From NCBI GenBank assembly GCA_031127185.1, contig JARIET010000004.1:1-22537 (forward strand): 22,537 nt of DNA, read 5' to 3'. A program made the position numbers and the translations under genes. Positions 1 to 7,791 of the stretch are shown in pieces (position 1 is the stretch's first letter; each line of letters begins with the position of its first letter). Origin of the DNA: Gemmatimonadota bacterium (GTDB lineage Bacteria > Gemmatimonadota > Gemmatimonadetes > Gemmatimonadales > Gemmatimonadaceae). The notes under the pieces were generated by a model. It saw only the letters and a program-made list of their open reading frames with translations. It made no database searches and had not been told where the DNA came from.

Positions 1-9
1 AAGGACTTC

Positions 10-3000
10 ATGTTTCTCTCAGACGTTTCGATTAAGCGCCCGGTCTTCGCCACCATGATGATGGTGGCACTGGTCGTCTTCGGCATCGTCGGCTTCACCC
101 GACTGGCTGTCGACGAGTATCCGGATGTCAGCTTTCCCGTGATCTCCGTCAACACGAGCTACCCGGGTGCCTCACCCGAAGTCGTCGAGCGTGAAGTCAC
201 TCGCCCCATTGAGCAGGCGCTCAACACGGTGGATGGACTGAACGAGATCACCTCCACGTCGTCGGAAGGATCTTCGAGCGTTCGGCTCAACTTCAACCTG
301 GGCGTGGATCCGGTGCGGATGCAGCCGGAAATTTCGGTGAAGGTGGCGCGCATTCGACGCCAGCTCCCGCGCGACATCCTGGACCCGACCATCATGCGCT
401 TCGATCCGAATGACTCTCCGGTCATGACGATCGCGCTGCAGAGCGCCACACGGTCGCTGCGGGAAGTGAGCGACCTCGCCGACCAGGTGATCCGCCTGCG
501 CATCGAGAGTGTGCCCGGCGTCGGCGGCGTCAACATCAACGGCGCCGCCACGCGACAGGTGCGCGTTGAGCTCGACCCGGTCAACATGCGCGCGTACGGT
601 ATTGCCCCCGACCAGGTGATGGCCGCCCTGCAGCGAGAAAACCAGGACGTGCCCGCCGGCCGCGTGATCAACGGCGACAACGAACGCCTCGTCCGGATCA
701 CCGGGCGCCTCGTCGACCCCGTCGCCTTCGGCGACATCGTCGTGCAGGTCCGTGGCGGCGCGCCAGTGCGCGTCAAGGACATCGGCCGCGTGGTCGACAC
801 CACCGCCGAAAAACGATCGGTCTCGCTCCTCCGCAGCGTGCCCACGGTGTCGATCGAAGTCCTCAAGATTTCCGGATCGAACACCGTGGACGTCGTCGAA
901 CGTGTGAGCGCGGTGGTCGCGCAGGTGGAACGGACCCTGCCCCCCGACCTCAAGCTCGAGGTGGTCCGCGACAACGCCAAGCATATCCGCGAATCCCTCG
1001 CTGACGTCGAACTGACGATCCTTCTCGGCGCGGTGCTCACCATCGCGATCATCTACCTCTTCCTGAACTCCTGGCGTTCGACCGTTATCACGGGACTCAC
1101 GCTTCCCGTCAGCATCATCTCAGCGTTTTTTGTCATGTGGATGTTCAACTTCACGTTGAACACGATGACCCTCATGGCACTGTCGCTGGCGATTGGCCTG
1201 CTCATTGACGATGCCATCGTGGTGCGCGAAAACATCGTCCGTCACCTCGCGATGGGCAAAGACCACCATCGCGCCGCCAAGGACGGCACCGACGAAATCG
1301 GCCTCGCCGTGCTCTCCACCTCGCTGGCCGTCGTCGCCGTGTTCATCCCCGTTGCCTTCATGGGCGGCATGATTGGCATGATGTTTTTCCAGTTCGGCGT
1401 CACGGTTGCCTTTGCCGTGCTTGTCTCGCTCTTCGTTTCATTCACGCTCGACCCGATGCTCTCCAGCATCTGGCACGATCCCGATGCGCACGAGCGCGGC
1501 GAGGAAGCGTGGAAACGCGCGGGCCCCATCCGGCGCATCGCCCTCGCATTCGATGCCCGGTTCGAGCGGCTTGCAGATCGGTATCCGGGTTGGCTTCGCT
1601 GGTCACTTGCGCACCGCCCGCTGGTCGTCGGCGGCGCCGTGGTCTCCATCGCCGGGGCGTTCGTGCTCCTCCGCTTCGTCGGCTTTACCTGGATGCCGGA
1701 CTACGACGCCGGCGAGTTCAACGTGAATTTCCGCACGGTGCCAGGCACCAGCGTCAACTATCAGCTGACCCGCGGGCAGGCGGTTGACCGATACCTGCAG
1801 TCGATTCCGGAAGTCGACTTCACGCAGCTCAACGTCGGCGGTGGCGGGGGGATGGGCGGCCGTGGCGGTGGCGGAAATGTCTACGTCCGCCTCAAGCCCA
1901 AGCACGAGCGTACCCGAACGCAATTCGAGATCCAAAACGCCATCCGCCCACAACTCTCACAGTTCCCTGGTGCGCGGTCGAGTATTGGTTCTACGCCATC
2001 CATGTTCGGCGGGCGCGGCGCGCCTATCCAGATCAACGTGCAGGGCCCGGAGCCGGCCAGGCTCAAGCTCATTGCAGCCCAGGTCCTCGAGGCAGCGCGG
2101 CGCACCCCCGGAATGGCGGAGCCGCAATCATCCGACGACGGCGACGTGCCGCAACTCAACGTGCGCGTGGACCGGCAACAGGCCTGGGCCGCAGGCCTTG
2201 GGATTGGGTCCATCGCCAGCACGCTGCAGCCGCTTTTCACCGGCGGTCGCGCGACCACCTGGCAGGACCCGCAAGGGTATTCCCACGACGTCGTGGTGAT
2301 ATACCCCGATTCGCTCCGGGCCACGTCATCCAATGTGGCCGACATCCCCATCACCAGTTCAGGAATCGATTCGCGAACCGGCAGAAACGCGAGCATTCCG
2401 CTTGCCCAGGTCGCGGATTTCCAGACAGGAACCGGACCGCAGACCATTCAGCGGCTCCAGCTGGAACGGCAAGTTCAAATCTCAGCGCAAGTGCTTCCAG
2501 GCGCGCCCGTCGGTGACGTGGCGAAGGCCGCGCAGGCCGCCATCGACTCGTTGGCCCTGCCGGCCGGATACCGAACGCGTTTCGGCGGCGATGTGAAGAA
2601 CCTCAACGAGACCAAGGGCTACGTGCTGCAGGCCCTCGGCCTTGCCGTGATCTTCATCTACCTGATTCTCGCCTCGCTGTTCGGCTCGTTCATCCAGCCC
2701 CTCTCCATCATGCTCTCGCTCCCACTCAGCTTCCTGGGCGTAGTGCTGGCGCTGATCCTCACCAAGGGTACGTTGAACGTGATGTCCATGATTGGCATCA
2801 TCATGCTCATGGGCCTGGTCACGAAGAACGGCATCCTGCTCATCGACTTTGTGAACCAGCGCCGGGCGGAAGGGGAATCACGCCTCGACGCGGTACTGCA
2901 GTCGGGGCGCGTCCGCCTCCGACCCATCATCATGACCACGATGGCCATGATTTTCGGCATGCTGCCACTGGCCTTTGCCATTGGCGAAGGTGCCGAGCAA

Positions 3001-3195
3001 CGCGCGCCAATGGCCCGGGCGGTGATCGGCGGACTGATCACCTCCACCCTGCTGACACTCTTTGTCGTGCCCATCGTGTACACGCTTCTCGACGATGTCA
3101 CGGTCTGGCTCCAGGGCCGCCGCACGGTGCGATTGCAGACGGTCGCCCGGGGCGTCCCCGCCCTTGCCGACGCCGATGTTCGCACCCCCGCTTGA
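10..3195 (+). CDS. RND (HAE1/AcrB-type) efflux transporter permease
   Basis: Inner-membrane proton-driven pump subunit that exports drugs or other hydrophobic compounds together with a periplasmic adaptor and an outer-membrane channel. The 1061 residues match the usual AcrB-family length. The N-terminus (SIKRPVFATMMM) is typical of the family. The transmembrane proton relay is visible as adjacent Asp400-Asp401 in GLLIDDAIVV and Lys939 in VTKNGILL. Two sets of transmembrane helices flank two large periplasmic loops. A Shine-Dalgarno AAGGA at 1-5 sits four bases before the ATG, so this start is well supported. The adaptor gene is probably directly upstream, outside the window. A glycine-rich stretch near residues 609-622 in the second periplasmic loop is unusual. 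The substrate cannot be told from sequence. Confidence 0.96.
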   Translation: MFLSDVSIKRPVFATMMMVALVVFGIVGFTRLAVDEYPDVSFPVISVNTSYPGASPEVVEREVTRPIEQALNTVDGLNEITSTSSEGSSSVRLNFNLGVDPVRMQPEISVKVARIRRQLPRDILDPTIMRFDPNDSPVMTIALQSATRSLREVSDLADQVIRLRIESVPGVGGVNINGAATRQVRVELDPVNMRAYGIAPDQVMAALQRENQDVPAGRVINGDNERLVRITGRLVDPVAFGDIVVQVRGGAPVRVKDIGRVVDTTAEKRSVSLLRSVPTVSIEVLKISGSNTVDVVERVSAVVAQVERTLPPDLKLEVVRDNAKHIRESLADVELTILLGAVLTIAIIYLFLNSWRSTVITGLTLPVSIISAFFVMWMFNFTLNTMTLMALSLAIGLLIDDAIVVRENIVRHLAMGKDHHRAAKDGTDEIGLAVLSTSLAVVAVFIPVAFMGGMIGMMFFQFGVTVAFAVLVSLFVSFTLDPMLSSIWHDPDAHERGEEAWKRAGPIRRIALAFDARFERLADRYPGWLRWSLAHRPLVVGGAVVSIAGAFVLLRFVGFTWMPDYDAGEFNVNFRTVPGTSVNYQLTRGQAVDRYLQSIPEVDFTQLNVGGGGGMGGRGGGGNVYVRLKPKHERTRTQFEIQNAIRPQLSQFPGARSSIGSTPSMFGGRGAPIQINVQGPEPARLKLIAAQVLEAARRTPGMAEPQSSDDGDVPQLNVRVDRQQAWAAGLGIGSIASTLQPLFTGGRATTWQDPQGYSHDVVVIYPDSLRATSSNVADIPITSSGIDSRTGRNASIPLAQVADFQTGTGPQTIQRLQLERQVQISAQVLPGAPVGDVAKAAQAAIDSLALPAGYRTRFGGDVKNLNETKGYVLQALGLAVIFIYLILASLFGSFIQPLSIMLSLPLSFLGVVLALILTKGTLNVMSMIGIIMLMGLVTKNGILLIDFVNQRRAEGESRLDAVLQSGRVRLRPIIMTTMAMIFGMLPLAFAIGEGAEQRAPMARAVIGGLITSTLLTLFVVPIVYTLLDDVTVWLQGRRTVRLQTVARGVPALADADVRTPA

Positions 3196-3210
3196 CGTTG
3201 CCTCTCCGGC

Positions 3211-3237
3211 GATGTATTCAGCGGTGAGAAATACATC
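3211..3237 (+). other. Inverted repeat between RND gene and acidic/basic protein
   Basis: GATGTATT (3211-3218) and AATACATC (3230-3237) form a perfect 8-bp dyad with an 11-base spacer, followed by AAATTTT. It is AT-rich in a GC-rich setting. It could be a weak terminator for the RND operon or an operator for the next gene; sequence alone does not decide. Confidence 0.35.
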
Positions 3238-3266
3238 AAATTTTCCAGCACTGAACGGGAGAACCC

Positions 3267-3845
3267 ATGTCGAACGTTGACGCCATGGTGGGCGAACGCG
3301 GATACGATGATGACGCTGAAGACACTGGCTACAGCGGTGGGAGCAGCGCGTCCTATGACGATGATGACGATGAGGACGGTGGCTGGGCCATCAACAAGGA
3401 CCACAGCGACTCCCTCTGGGATAGCGCCGAGGATTCGGCCGACGACGATGAGGAGCCGGCGGAGGCCGTTGAGGCCGGAGGCGACGAAGAGGAAGATCCG
3501 GAACTCTTTGAGGAATCGGGCCCGCGCCGGCGCGGTCGCAAGCCAGCCGCACAGTCGCTGCTCGCTGGTGGACCGCCCGCCCCTCCCGCCCCGCCGAAAG
3601 CGGCGGTAGCCGCTGCACCGGCCGCCAAACCCGTGGCGAAGGCGGCCGTCAAGCCTGCAGCAAAGCCGATCGCGAAACCCGCGGCCAAAGCCAAAGCTGC
3701 GGCGAAGAAGTCGGCTAAGAAGACTCCCAAACCAGCCCAGAAGAAGCCCGCCAAGGCCAGGAAGGCACCGAAACCGGCAAAGGCGGCAAAGAAGAAGCCC
3801 GCAGCGAAAAAGAAGGCCTCGCCAAAGGCGCGTCCAAAGAAGTAG
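3267..3845 (+). CDS. Charge-segregated protein with histone-H1-like Lys/Ala/Pro tail
   Basis: A 192-residue low-complexity protein. Residues 1 to about 85 are strongly acidic, with runs such as YDDDDDEDGG and GDEEEDPELFEE. Then comes a basic patch RRRGRKPAA, which resembles an AT-hook (GRKP core). The C-terminal ~95 residues are nearly all Lys, Ala and Pro in AAKPAAK/KKPAK-like repeats, as in eukaryotic histone H1 tails and bacterial H1-like proteins. By analogy the tail probably binds DNA or another polyanion, and the acidic half could mask it or recruit a partner; that part is inference. GGGAG at 3257-3261, five bases before the ATG, supports the start. No signal peptide or enzyme domain is visible. 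Bias alone could mimic homology, so the functional call is tentative; that it is a real gene is likely. Confidence 0.8.
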   Translation: MSNVDAMVGERGYDDDAEDTGYSGGSSASYDDDDDEDGGWAINKDHSDSLWDSAEDSADDDEEPAEAVEAGGDEEEDPELFEESGPRRRGRKPAAQSLLAGGPPAPPAPPKAAVAAAPAAKPVAKAAVKPAAKPIAKPAAKAKAAAKKSAKKTPKPAQKKPAKARKAPKPAKAAKKKPAAKKKASPKARPKK

Positions 3846-3847
3846 GC

Positions 3848-3866
3848 CGCGGACCTCGCGTCCGCG
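3848..3866 (+). terminator. GC-rich hairpin after H1-like gene
   Basis: CGCGGAC (3848-3854), loop CTCGC, GTCCGCG (3860-3866) make a perfect 7-bp stem three bases after the stop codon. It lacks a T-tract, so it may be a factor-assisted terminator or merely an mRNA 3'-end stabiliser. Confidence 0.35.
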
Positions 3867-3885
3867 CCAGCGTTGATCCAACTGT

Positions 3886-4434
3886 ATGGCGCCAGAACCG
3901 TACGTCGCCCTCCTGCGCGCCCACGCGCGCCACGCGCCCTGGAATGCGCGGGGCCTCGCGGCGCATGTCACGGCCCTCGTGGACGCGGCAGGCATTCGGC
4001 CAACCAATGCGTCTGCCCGCGCAATGCCCAGCGCGCGGGCCGTACGGTTCTACGTCGCCAACGCGCTCATTGATCATCCGGAAGGACGTGGCACGGCTGC
4101 CACCTATCACTACCGCCACCTCCTCCAGCTCCTCTCGATCAAGATCCGGCAACGAGAGGGGCAGACGCTCGACGGCATCCGAAGCGAAATGCAGGCCCTC
4201 AGCGGGGATCTGCTCGAAAAGCGCGTCGCGCAGGCGCTCGCCCCGGCCCTCAACTCCGCGTCGGATCAGGCGGTGCTCTCTCACTCGGATGAACCGGTCG
4301 CTTGGCGCAGGGTCGTGGTTGCGGACGGCATTGAGGTGCACGTCCGGGCGGACACCGACGCGGCGCGTGAATCCACCGTCGTCGCCATGCGGGATGCAGT
4401 GCGGGCAGCCCTCGGCCGCGACGCCCGGTCTTGA
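3886..4434 (+). CDS. MerR-type HTH transcriptional regulator
   Basis: Probable DNA-binding regulator. Residues about 48-98 fit the MerR winged-helix signature: a start like SARAVRFYVANALIDHP, then a Gly-Thr wing, then YHYRHLLQLLSIK and an R-x-x-G-x-x-L-x-x-I ending. In classical MerR proteins this motif is at the extreme N-terminus; here a ~47-residue extension with its own predicted helix precedes it. The C-terminal part (about 105-182) is helical and variable, with no cysteine effector site like those in metal-sensing members. It is followed after 18 bases by an SDR gene and then by a RepA-like gene, so it probably regulates that set or itself. No strong ribosome site precedes the ATG. The inducer is unknown. 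Confidence 0.72.
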   Translation: MAPEPYVALLRAHARHAPWNARGLAAHVTALVDAAGIRPTNASARAMPSARAVRFYVANALIDHPEGRGTAATYHYRHLLQLLSIKIRQREGQTLDGIRSEMQALSGDLLEKRVAQALAPALNSASDQAVLSHSDEPVAWRRVVVADGIEVHVRADTDAARESTVVAMRDAVRAALGRDARS

Positions 4435-4452
4435 GCTCGCGTTGAGCGTTCG

Positions 4453-5172
4453 GTGACCGCGACCCCGCTGCTTCGCCGCTCGGTCGTCGTCACCGGCGTC
4501 GCCAAGTCCGGGCAGCTCGGCGAAGCCATCGCGCTGGCGTTTGCGCGCGAAGGTGCCCGTGTGTCGGTCGTTGCGCGAAACCTGGAGGAGGCCGCGGCAC
4601 GTGCTGACGAGATGCGCGGGGTCGGGCTCGATGTGCACCCGTTTGCCTGCGACCTTGCTGACCCCGCCGTCACCGCAGTTGTTGCCGGCGCAATTGCAAC
4701 CGCGGCCGGTGCAGTGGACCTCGTCGTCCACGCGGCCGGTGGGTTTGCGCTGACCGGCCCCGTTGCCGACAGCGACCCCGCGGCATTCCAGCGGCAACTG
4801 ACGATCGGACTCGGGACCGCCTACGCGACGGCGAGGGCGTTCATTCCGCTGCTTCGAGTGACGCGTGGCAGCATTGTCTTCATCGCAAGCGCGTCCGCAC
4901 TCCCCGGCGCACGGGTCAAGGGTGTCGCTGGCTACGCTGTCGCCAAGGGCGGTGTGCTTACGCTGATGCGAGCGATTGCGCAGGAAGAACACGAACACGG
5001 CGTTCGCGCCAATGCGATCGCTCCGGCCGCAATTCGCACACTCGCCAACGCTGCTGCAATGCCTGCGAATGCACGATTCGTTGAACCATCGTCGGTCGTG
5101 GCGGCGATTCGGTATCTCGCGTCACCGGAAGCCGCGCAGGTGACCGGACAGGTCATCGAGCTCGCCCCGTGA
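4453..5172 (+). CDS. Short-chain dehydrogenase/reductase (SDR) family oxidoreductase
   Basis: NAD(P)-dependent oxidoreductase of about 239 residues, normal for classical SDRs. The Rossmann dinucleotide motif is TGVAKSGQLGEAIA (residues 14-27), a longer-spaced glycine motif than the usual TGxxxGxG. The NNAG motif appears as HAAG (93-96). The catalytic residues are Ser148, Tyr161 and Lys165 in GYAVAKGG. Asn187 in RANAIAP is the usual SDR structural Asn. The C-terminus TGQVIELAP matches FabG-like enzymes. The start is GTG; no better in-frame start precedes the Rossmann fold. It lies 18 bases after the MerR-type gene and 16 before the RepA-like gene, so cotranscription is likely. The substrate is not deducible; a FabG-like 3-oxoacyl reductase or a sugar/alcohol dehydrogenase are both possible. 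Confidence 0.88.
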   Translation: MTATPLLRRSVVVTGVAKSGQLGEAIALAFAREGARVSVVARNLEEAAARADEMRGVGLDVHPFACDLADPAVTAVVAGAIATAAGAVDLVVHAAGGFALTGPVADSDPAAFQRQLTIGLGTAYATARAFIPLLRVTRGSIVFIASASALPGARVKGVAGYAVAKGGVLTLMRAIAQEEHEHGVRANAIAPAAIRTLANAAAMPANARFVEPSSVVAAIRYLASPEAAQVTGQVIELAP

Positions 5173-5174
5173 AC

Positions 5175-5188
5175 GGCGTGAACACGCC
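5175..5188 (+). promoter_or_regulatory. Perfect dyad abutting the RepA-like start codon
   Basis: GGCGTG-AA-CACGCC is a perfect 6+2+6 palindrome that ends on the base before the ATG at 5189. As RNA it would form a 5-bp stem with a GAAC loop where a ribosome-binding site would normally lie. It could be a translational control hairpin or a protein operator; the function is inferred only. Confidence 0.4.
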
Positions 5189-6040
5189 ATGACCGCGACT
5201 CGGCGTCGTGGCGCTGCGTCCCGCGCGGTCATCCTCGACCGATCGCTCGAGTCCTTTCCCCTCTTCCGCCTCAGTGACTCGGCCGAGGAGTCGGCGATCG
5301 ACTACTCACCTGAGGCCGGTCAGCGGTGGCGCGCGCTGCCGTCACCCGGCGAGCGACTCCCGGGGACCTTCGATCAGGACGTGTACGTGGAGCTGATGCG
5401 ACGCTACCACGAAGCCGGCGCACCCGCTGACGGCGTCCTCACCTTCACCCTCCACGCCTTTCTCCGATCCATGAGCCGGCGCGTGGATGGGCGAACGTAC
5501 GAACAGCTCCGCTCGGCACTCACCCGCCTTGAACGCACCACACTCGAATCCGACCGCGCCTACTTCGACGCCACGACCGCCGCGCAGTTCAGCGGAAGTT
5601 TTTCGGTGTTGTCAGCCGTCCAGATCGACCGGCGCCGGGCGACTGAGCGCGAGCAACTCGGCCTCTTCTCCACGCTCACGAACAATGAGCCCGGCGACGC
5701 GCGCGTGAGCATTGCGGCGCCCATTCGCGCCAACATCGCGGCGGGACACACGATCGCCATCTCTTCAACCCGTTACTTCGCGCTGACATCTCCGGTGGCG
5801 CGTCGGATCTATCGCTTGGTCGAGTGCGTCCGTGCCCAAGGCGAGCTTTCCTGGCGCATACCCCTCGAGACGCTTGCCGACCAGTTACCGCTGATCCAGC
5901 GCTTTCCGTCGCACCTGCAGCGTGTGCTCCAGCCAGCCCACGAGATGCTCGTGACTACCGGGGCCCTCCGTGCAGCCACGATTGTCCAGGAATCGCGCTC
6001 CTGGTTTGTGCAATATTCGCTCGGAATCGCAACCGTATAG
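5189..6040 (+). CDS. Replication initiator protein A (plasmid RepA-like, RPA family) homologue
   Basis: A 283-residue protein with the layout of the 'replication initiator protein A' family, known mainly from plasmids and phage-like replicons. Visible hallmarks are FPLFRLSD near residue 23, a GERLPGTFDQDVYVELMRR block (54-72), LTFTLHAFLRSM (84-95), YEQLRSALTRLERTTLES (104-121) and FSVLSAVQI (138-146). A second winged-helix-like half runs over about 170-283, with RYFALTSPVARRIYRLVE at 195-212. The family initiates plasmid replication by binding origin DNA. Here the gene sits third in a tight set after MerR-type and SDR genes, with housekeeping genes on both sides. No iterons, partition genes or mobilisation genes are nearby, so it may be a domesticated copy acting as a DNA-binding regulator. 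The family call is fairly firm; the cellular role is unknown. Confidence 0.8.
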   Translation: MTATRRRGAASRAVILDRSLESFPLFRLSDSAEESAIDYSPEAGQRWRALPSPGERLPGTFDQDVYVELMRRYHEAGAPADGVLTFTLHAFLRSMSRRVDGRTYEQLRSALTRLERTTLESDRAYFDATTAAQFSGSFSVLSAVQIDRRRATEREQLGLFSTLTNNEPGDARVSIAAPIRANIAAGHTIAISSTRYFALTSPVARRIYRLVECVRAQGELSWRIPLETLADQLPLIQRFPSHLQRVLQPAHEMLVTTGALRAATIVQESRSWFVQYSLGIATV

Positions 6041-6111
6041 CGCCGTAACCCGTTGCCTGTAAACAAGTTGATCTACAGAGAACGGTTTGCAGCTGTCAGG
6101 GCTCTAATGGA

Positions 6112-6133
6112 ACGCGCGCTTTGCGCCGCGCGT
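6112..6133 (+). terminator. GC hairpin downstream of the RepA-like gene
   Basis: ACGCGCG (6112-6118) and CGCGCGT (6127-6133) form a perfect 7-bp stem with an 8-base loop. There is no T-tract. It lies between the RepA-like gene and the protease gene and partly overlaps the proposed -35 box of the latter, so terminator versus operator is open. Confidence 0.35.
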
Positions 6134-6149
6134 ATTGAAGGGGTATTCT
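6121..6149 (+). promoter_or_regulatory. Candidate promoter for the processing protease gene
   Basis: TTGCGC (6121-6126) and TATTCT (6144-6149) are separated by exactly 17 bases, giving partial matches to the sigma-70 -35 and -10 boxes. The predicted transcript would begin near 6156, leaving a leader of about 34 bases that includes AGGGA before GTG 6190. Confidence 0.4.
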
Positions 6150-6189
6150 CCCGTTGTACAGTTTCTGCCGACCCATTCAGGGACTTCTC

Positions 6190-7791
6190 GTGACTTCTCG
6201 CCGCACCCGCCTGATCCTCTTTGGCCTTGTGCTCGCTGCCCCGCTCGTCGCGGGTGGTTTCGTCATACAGGAACGCGCAGCACAGAATGGCGTGAAGCTG
6301 TTTCAGCAGGTGATCGCCATCGTCAACGATCGTTACGTCGACTCGATGACCGTGGGCGGACTCTACGAGAAGGCCGCGCGTGGACTCGTCGCTGAGCTCA
6401 AGGATCCGTACGCCGAGCTCTACACACCCAAGGATCTGGAGATGTTCAACCAGAACACCGGTGGGTTCTACGGTGGCGTCGGCATGACCATCGAAAGCCA
6501 GGACGGGTTGATTACCGTCGCGAAGGTGTTTCCGCACACACCGTCTGAGCGCGCGGGCATCCGGGTGGGCGACAAGATTATCGGTGTCGACACGACGAAC
6601 GTCCGCGGGTTCAAGATCGATCAGGTGTCGTCGCGGCTGAAGGGGCCGCCGGGCACACAGGTCGTCGCGAAGTTCATCCGTCCGGGCGCACCGGATCAGT
6701 TCGCCGTCACGTTCACGCGCGAGGTGATTCGCATTCCCGCCGTGCCGTACGCCATCATGCTCGATTCCAAGATCGGCTATATCCCGCTGCAAGGATTCAG
6801 CGAGACTGCGTCGTCGGAGGTGCGCGAGCAGCTGACGCGGCTCACGAAGGAAGGCGCCAAGGGCATCGTGCTCGACCTCCGCGGCAATCCGGGTGGATTC
6901 CTCGAGCAAGCCGATACGCTCAGCAACATGTTCCTGGACAAGGGTCAGGAGATCGTCAGTGTCCGGCAGCGCGGCGAACCCACCATCACGCACGTCACAA
7001 CGCAAACCCCGGTCGCACCGGCAATCCCGCTCGTCATCCTCACCGACGGGCGTTCGGCCTCGGCGTCGGAAATCGTCGCGGGTGCCCTGCAGGATCACGA
7101 CCGCGCTCTGATTCTCGGCACCACGTCATTTGGAAAGGGCCTGGTGCAATCCATGTATCGACTCGACGGCGGCTATGCCATCAAGCTCACGACGGCCAAA
7201 TGGTACACGCCGAGCGGCCGCTCCATTCAACGTGAACGCAAGCTGACCGATGACGGCCAGCTGGTGGAAGTGCACCCCGATTCCCTCGAGGCGGACTCCA
7301 TCCGCCGCGCTCGCCCCAAGTACAAGTCCGACGGCGGCCGCGTGGTATACGGTGGGGGCGCGATCACGCCGGATATCATCGTCCCGTATGACACAATGAC
7401 CTCCGTGGAGCAGCGCTTCGACCGCCTGCTCGCCGCCAAGCAGCAGGAGACCTATCTCGCGCTCTACGACTATGCCTTTGAGATGAGCAAGAAGGTGAAG
7501 CCGGACTTCACCGTGACTCCGGAAATGCGCGACGAGCTGTATCAGCGCCTCACCAAGCGCGGCGTCACGCTCGAGCGCAAGGATTATGACGCGGCGCAAT
7601 TGTACGTGGACAGAATGCTTGACCTGCGTGTTTCGACACTGGCATTTGGTGACTCAACTGCGAAACGCCGGGCACTGAAGGACGACCCGCAACTGCGAAA
7701 GGCGATTGACCTGCTGCGCCGCGGATCAAGCACCAAGGACCTGCTGGCAATGGCAGCCGCCAGCACCGCATCCCGGCAGGAACAGCGCTGA
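6190..7791 (+). CDS. ctpA: Carboxy-terminal processing protease, S41 family (CtpA-like)
   Basis: Periplasmic serine protease that trims or degrades proteins from their C-terminus. Counting from the GTG at 6190 (533 residues), an N-terminal hydrophobic segment (about residues 7-26) acts as signal or anchor. A PDZ domain spans roughly 88-178, with GGFYGGVGMTI as the start of its ligand-binding region. The S41 catalytic core contains IVLDLRGNPGGFL, the Ser291 nucleophile in GRSASASE and the Lys316 general base in FGKG. A C-terminal extension of about 150 helical residues follows the core. GTG 6190 is preferred over TTG 6154 because AGGGA lies seven bases before it, the signal peptide then starts with basic residues, and the candidate promoter would start transcription inside the longer version. 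Its stop overlaps the next start (TGATG), implying translational coupling with the TolB-like gene. Confidence 0.93.
   Translation: MTSRRTRLILFGLVLAAPLVAGGFVIQERAAQNGVKLFQQVIAIVNDRYVDSMTVGGLYEKAARGLVAELKDPYAELYTPKDLEMFNQNTGGFYGGVGMTIESQDGLITVAKVFPHTPSERAGIRVGDKIIGVDTTNVRGFKIDQVSSRLKGPPGTQVVAKFIRPGAPDQFAVTFTREVIRIPAVPYAIMLDSKIGYIPLQGFSETASSEVREQLTRLTKEGAKGIVLDLRGNPGGFLEQADTLSNMFLDKGQEIVSVRQRGEPTITHVTTQTPVAPAIPLVILTDGRSASASEIVAGALQDHDRALILGTTSFGKGLVQSMYRLDGGYAIKLTTAKWYTPSGRSIQRERKLTDDGQLVEVHPDSLEADSIRRARPKYKSDGGRVVYGGGAITPDIIVPYDTMTSVEQRFDRLLAAKQQETYLALYDYAFEMSKKVKPDFTVTPEMRDELYQRLTKRGVTLERKDYDAAQLYVDRMLDLRVSTLAFGDSTAKRRALKDDPQLRKAIDLLRRGSSTKDLLAMAAASTASRQEQR

Noticed and set aside
2658..4007. 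Long minus-strand open frame (449 codons) across the RND 3' end and the H1-like gene
   Set aside because: It is antisense to two well-supported genes, has Arg/Gly/Leu-biased composition and no domain; long antisense frames are expected at this GC content.
3715..4998. Minus-strand open frame (427 codons) opposite the MerR-type and SDR genes
   Set aside because: Arg/His/Gly-rich translation without motifs, fully opposite recognisable coding sequence.
6154..6189. TTG start for the protease gene
   Set aside because: It would put 12 extra residues ahead of the signal peptide and lies at or before the predicted transcription start; GTG 6190 has a ribosome site.
6041..6189. Replication origin next to the RepA-like gene
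   Set aside because: Only short imperfect inverted pieces (CTGTA/TACAG and similar) are present; there are no tandem iterons, DnaA boxes or AT-rich unwinding region.
6073..7098. Minus-strand open frame (341 codons) opposite the processing protease
   Set aside because: Antisense to an S41 protease with intact catalytic motifs; the translation has no recognisable feature.
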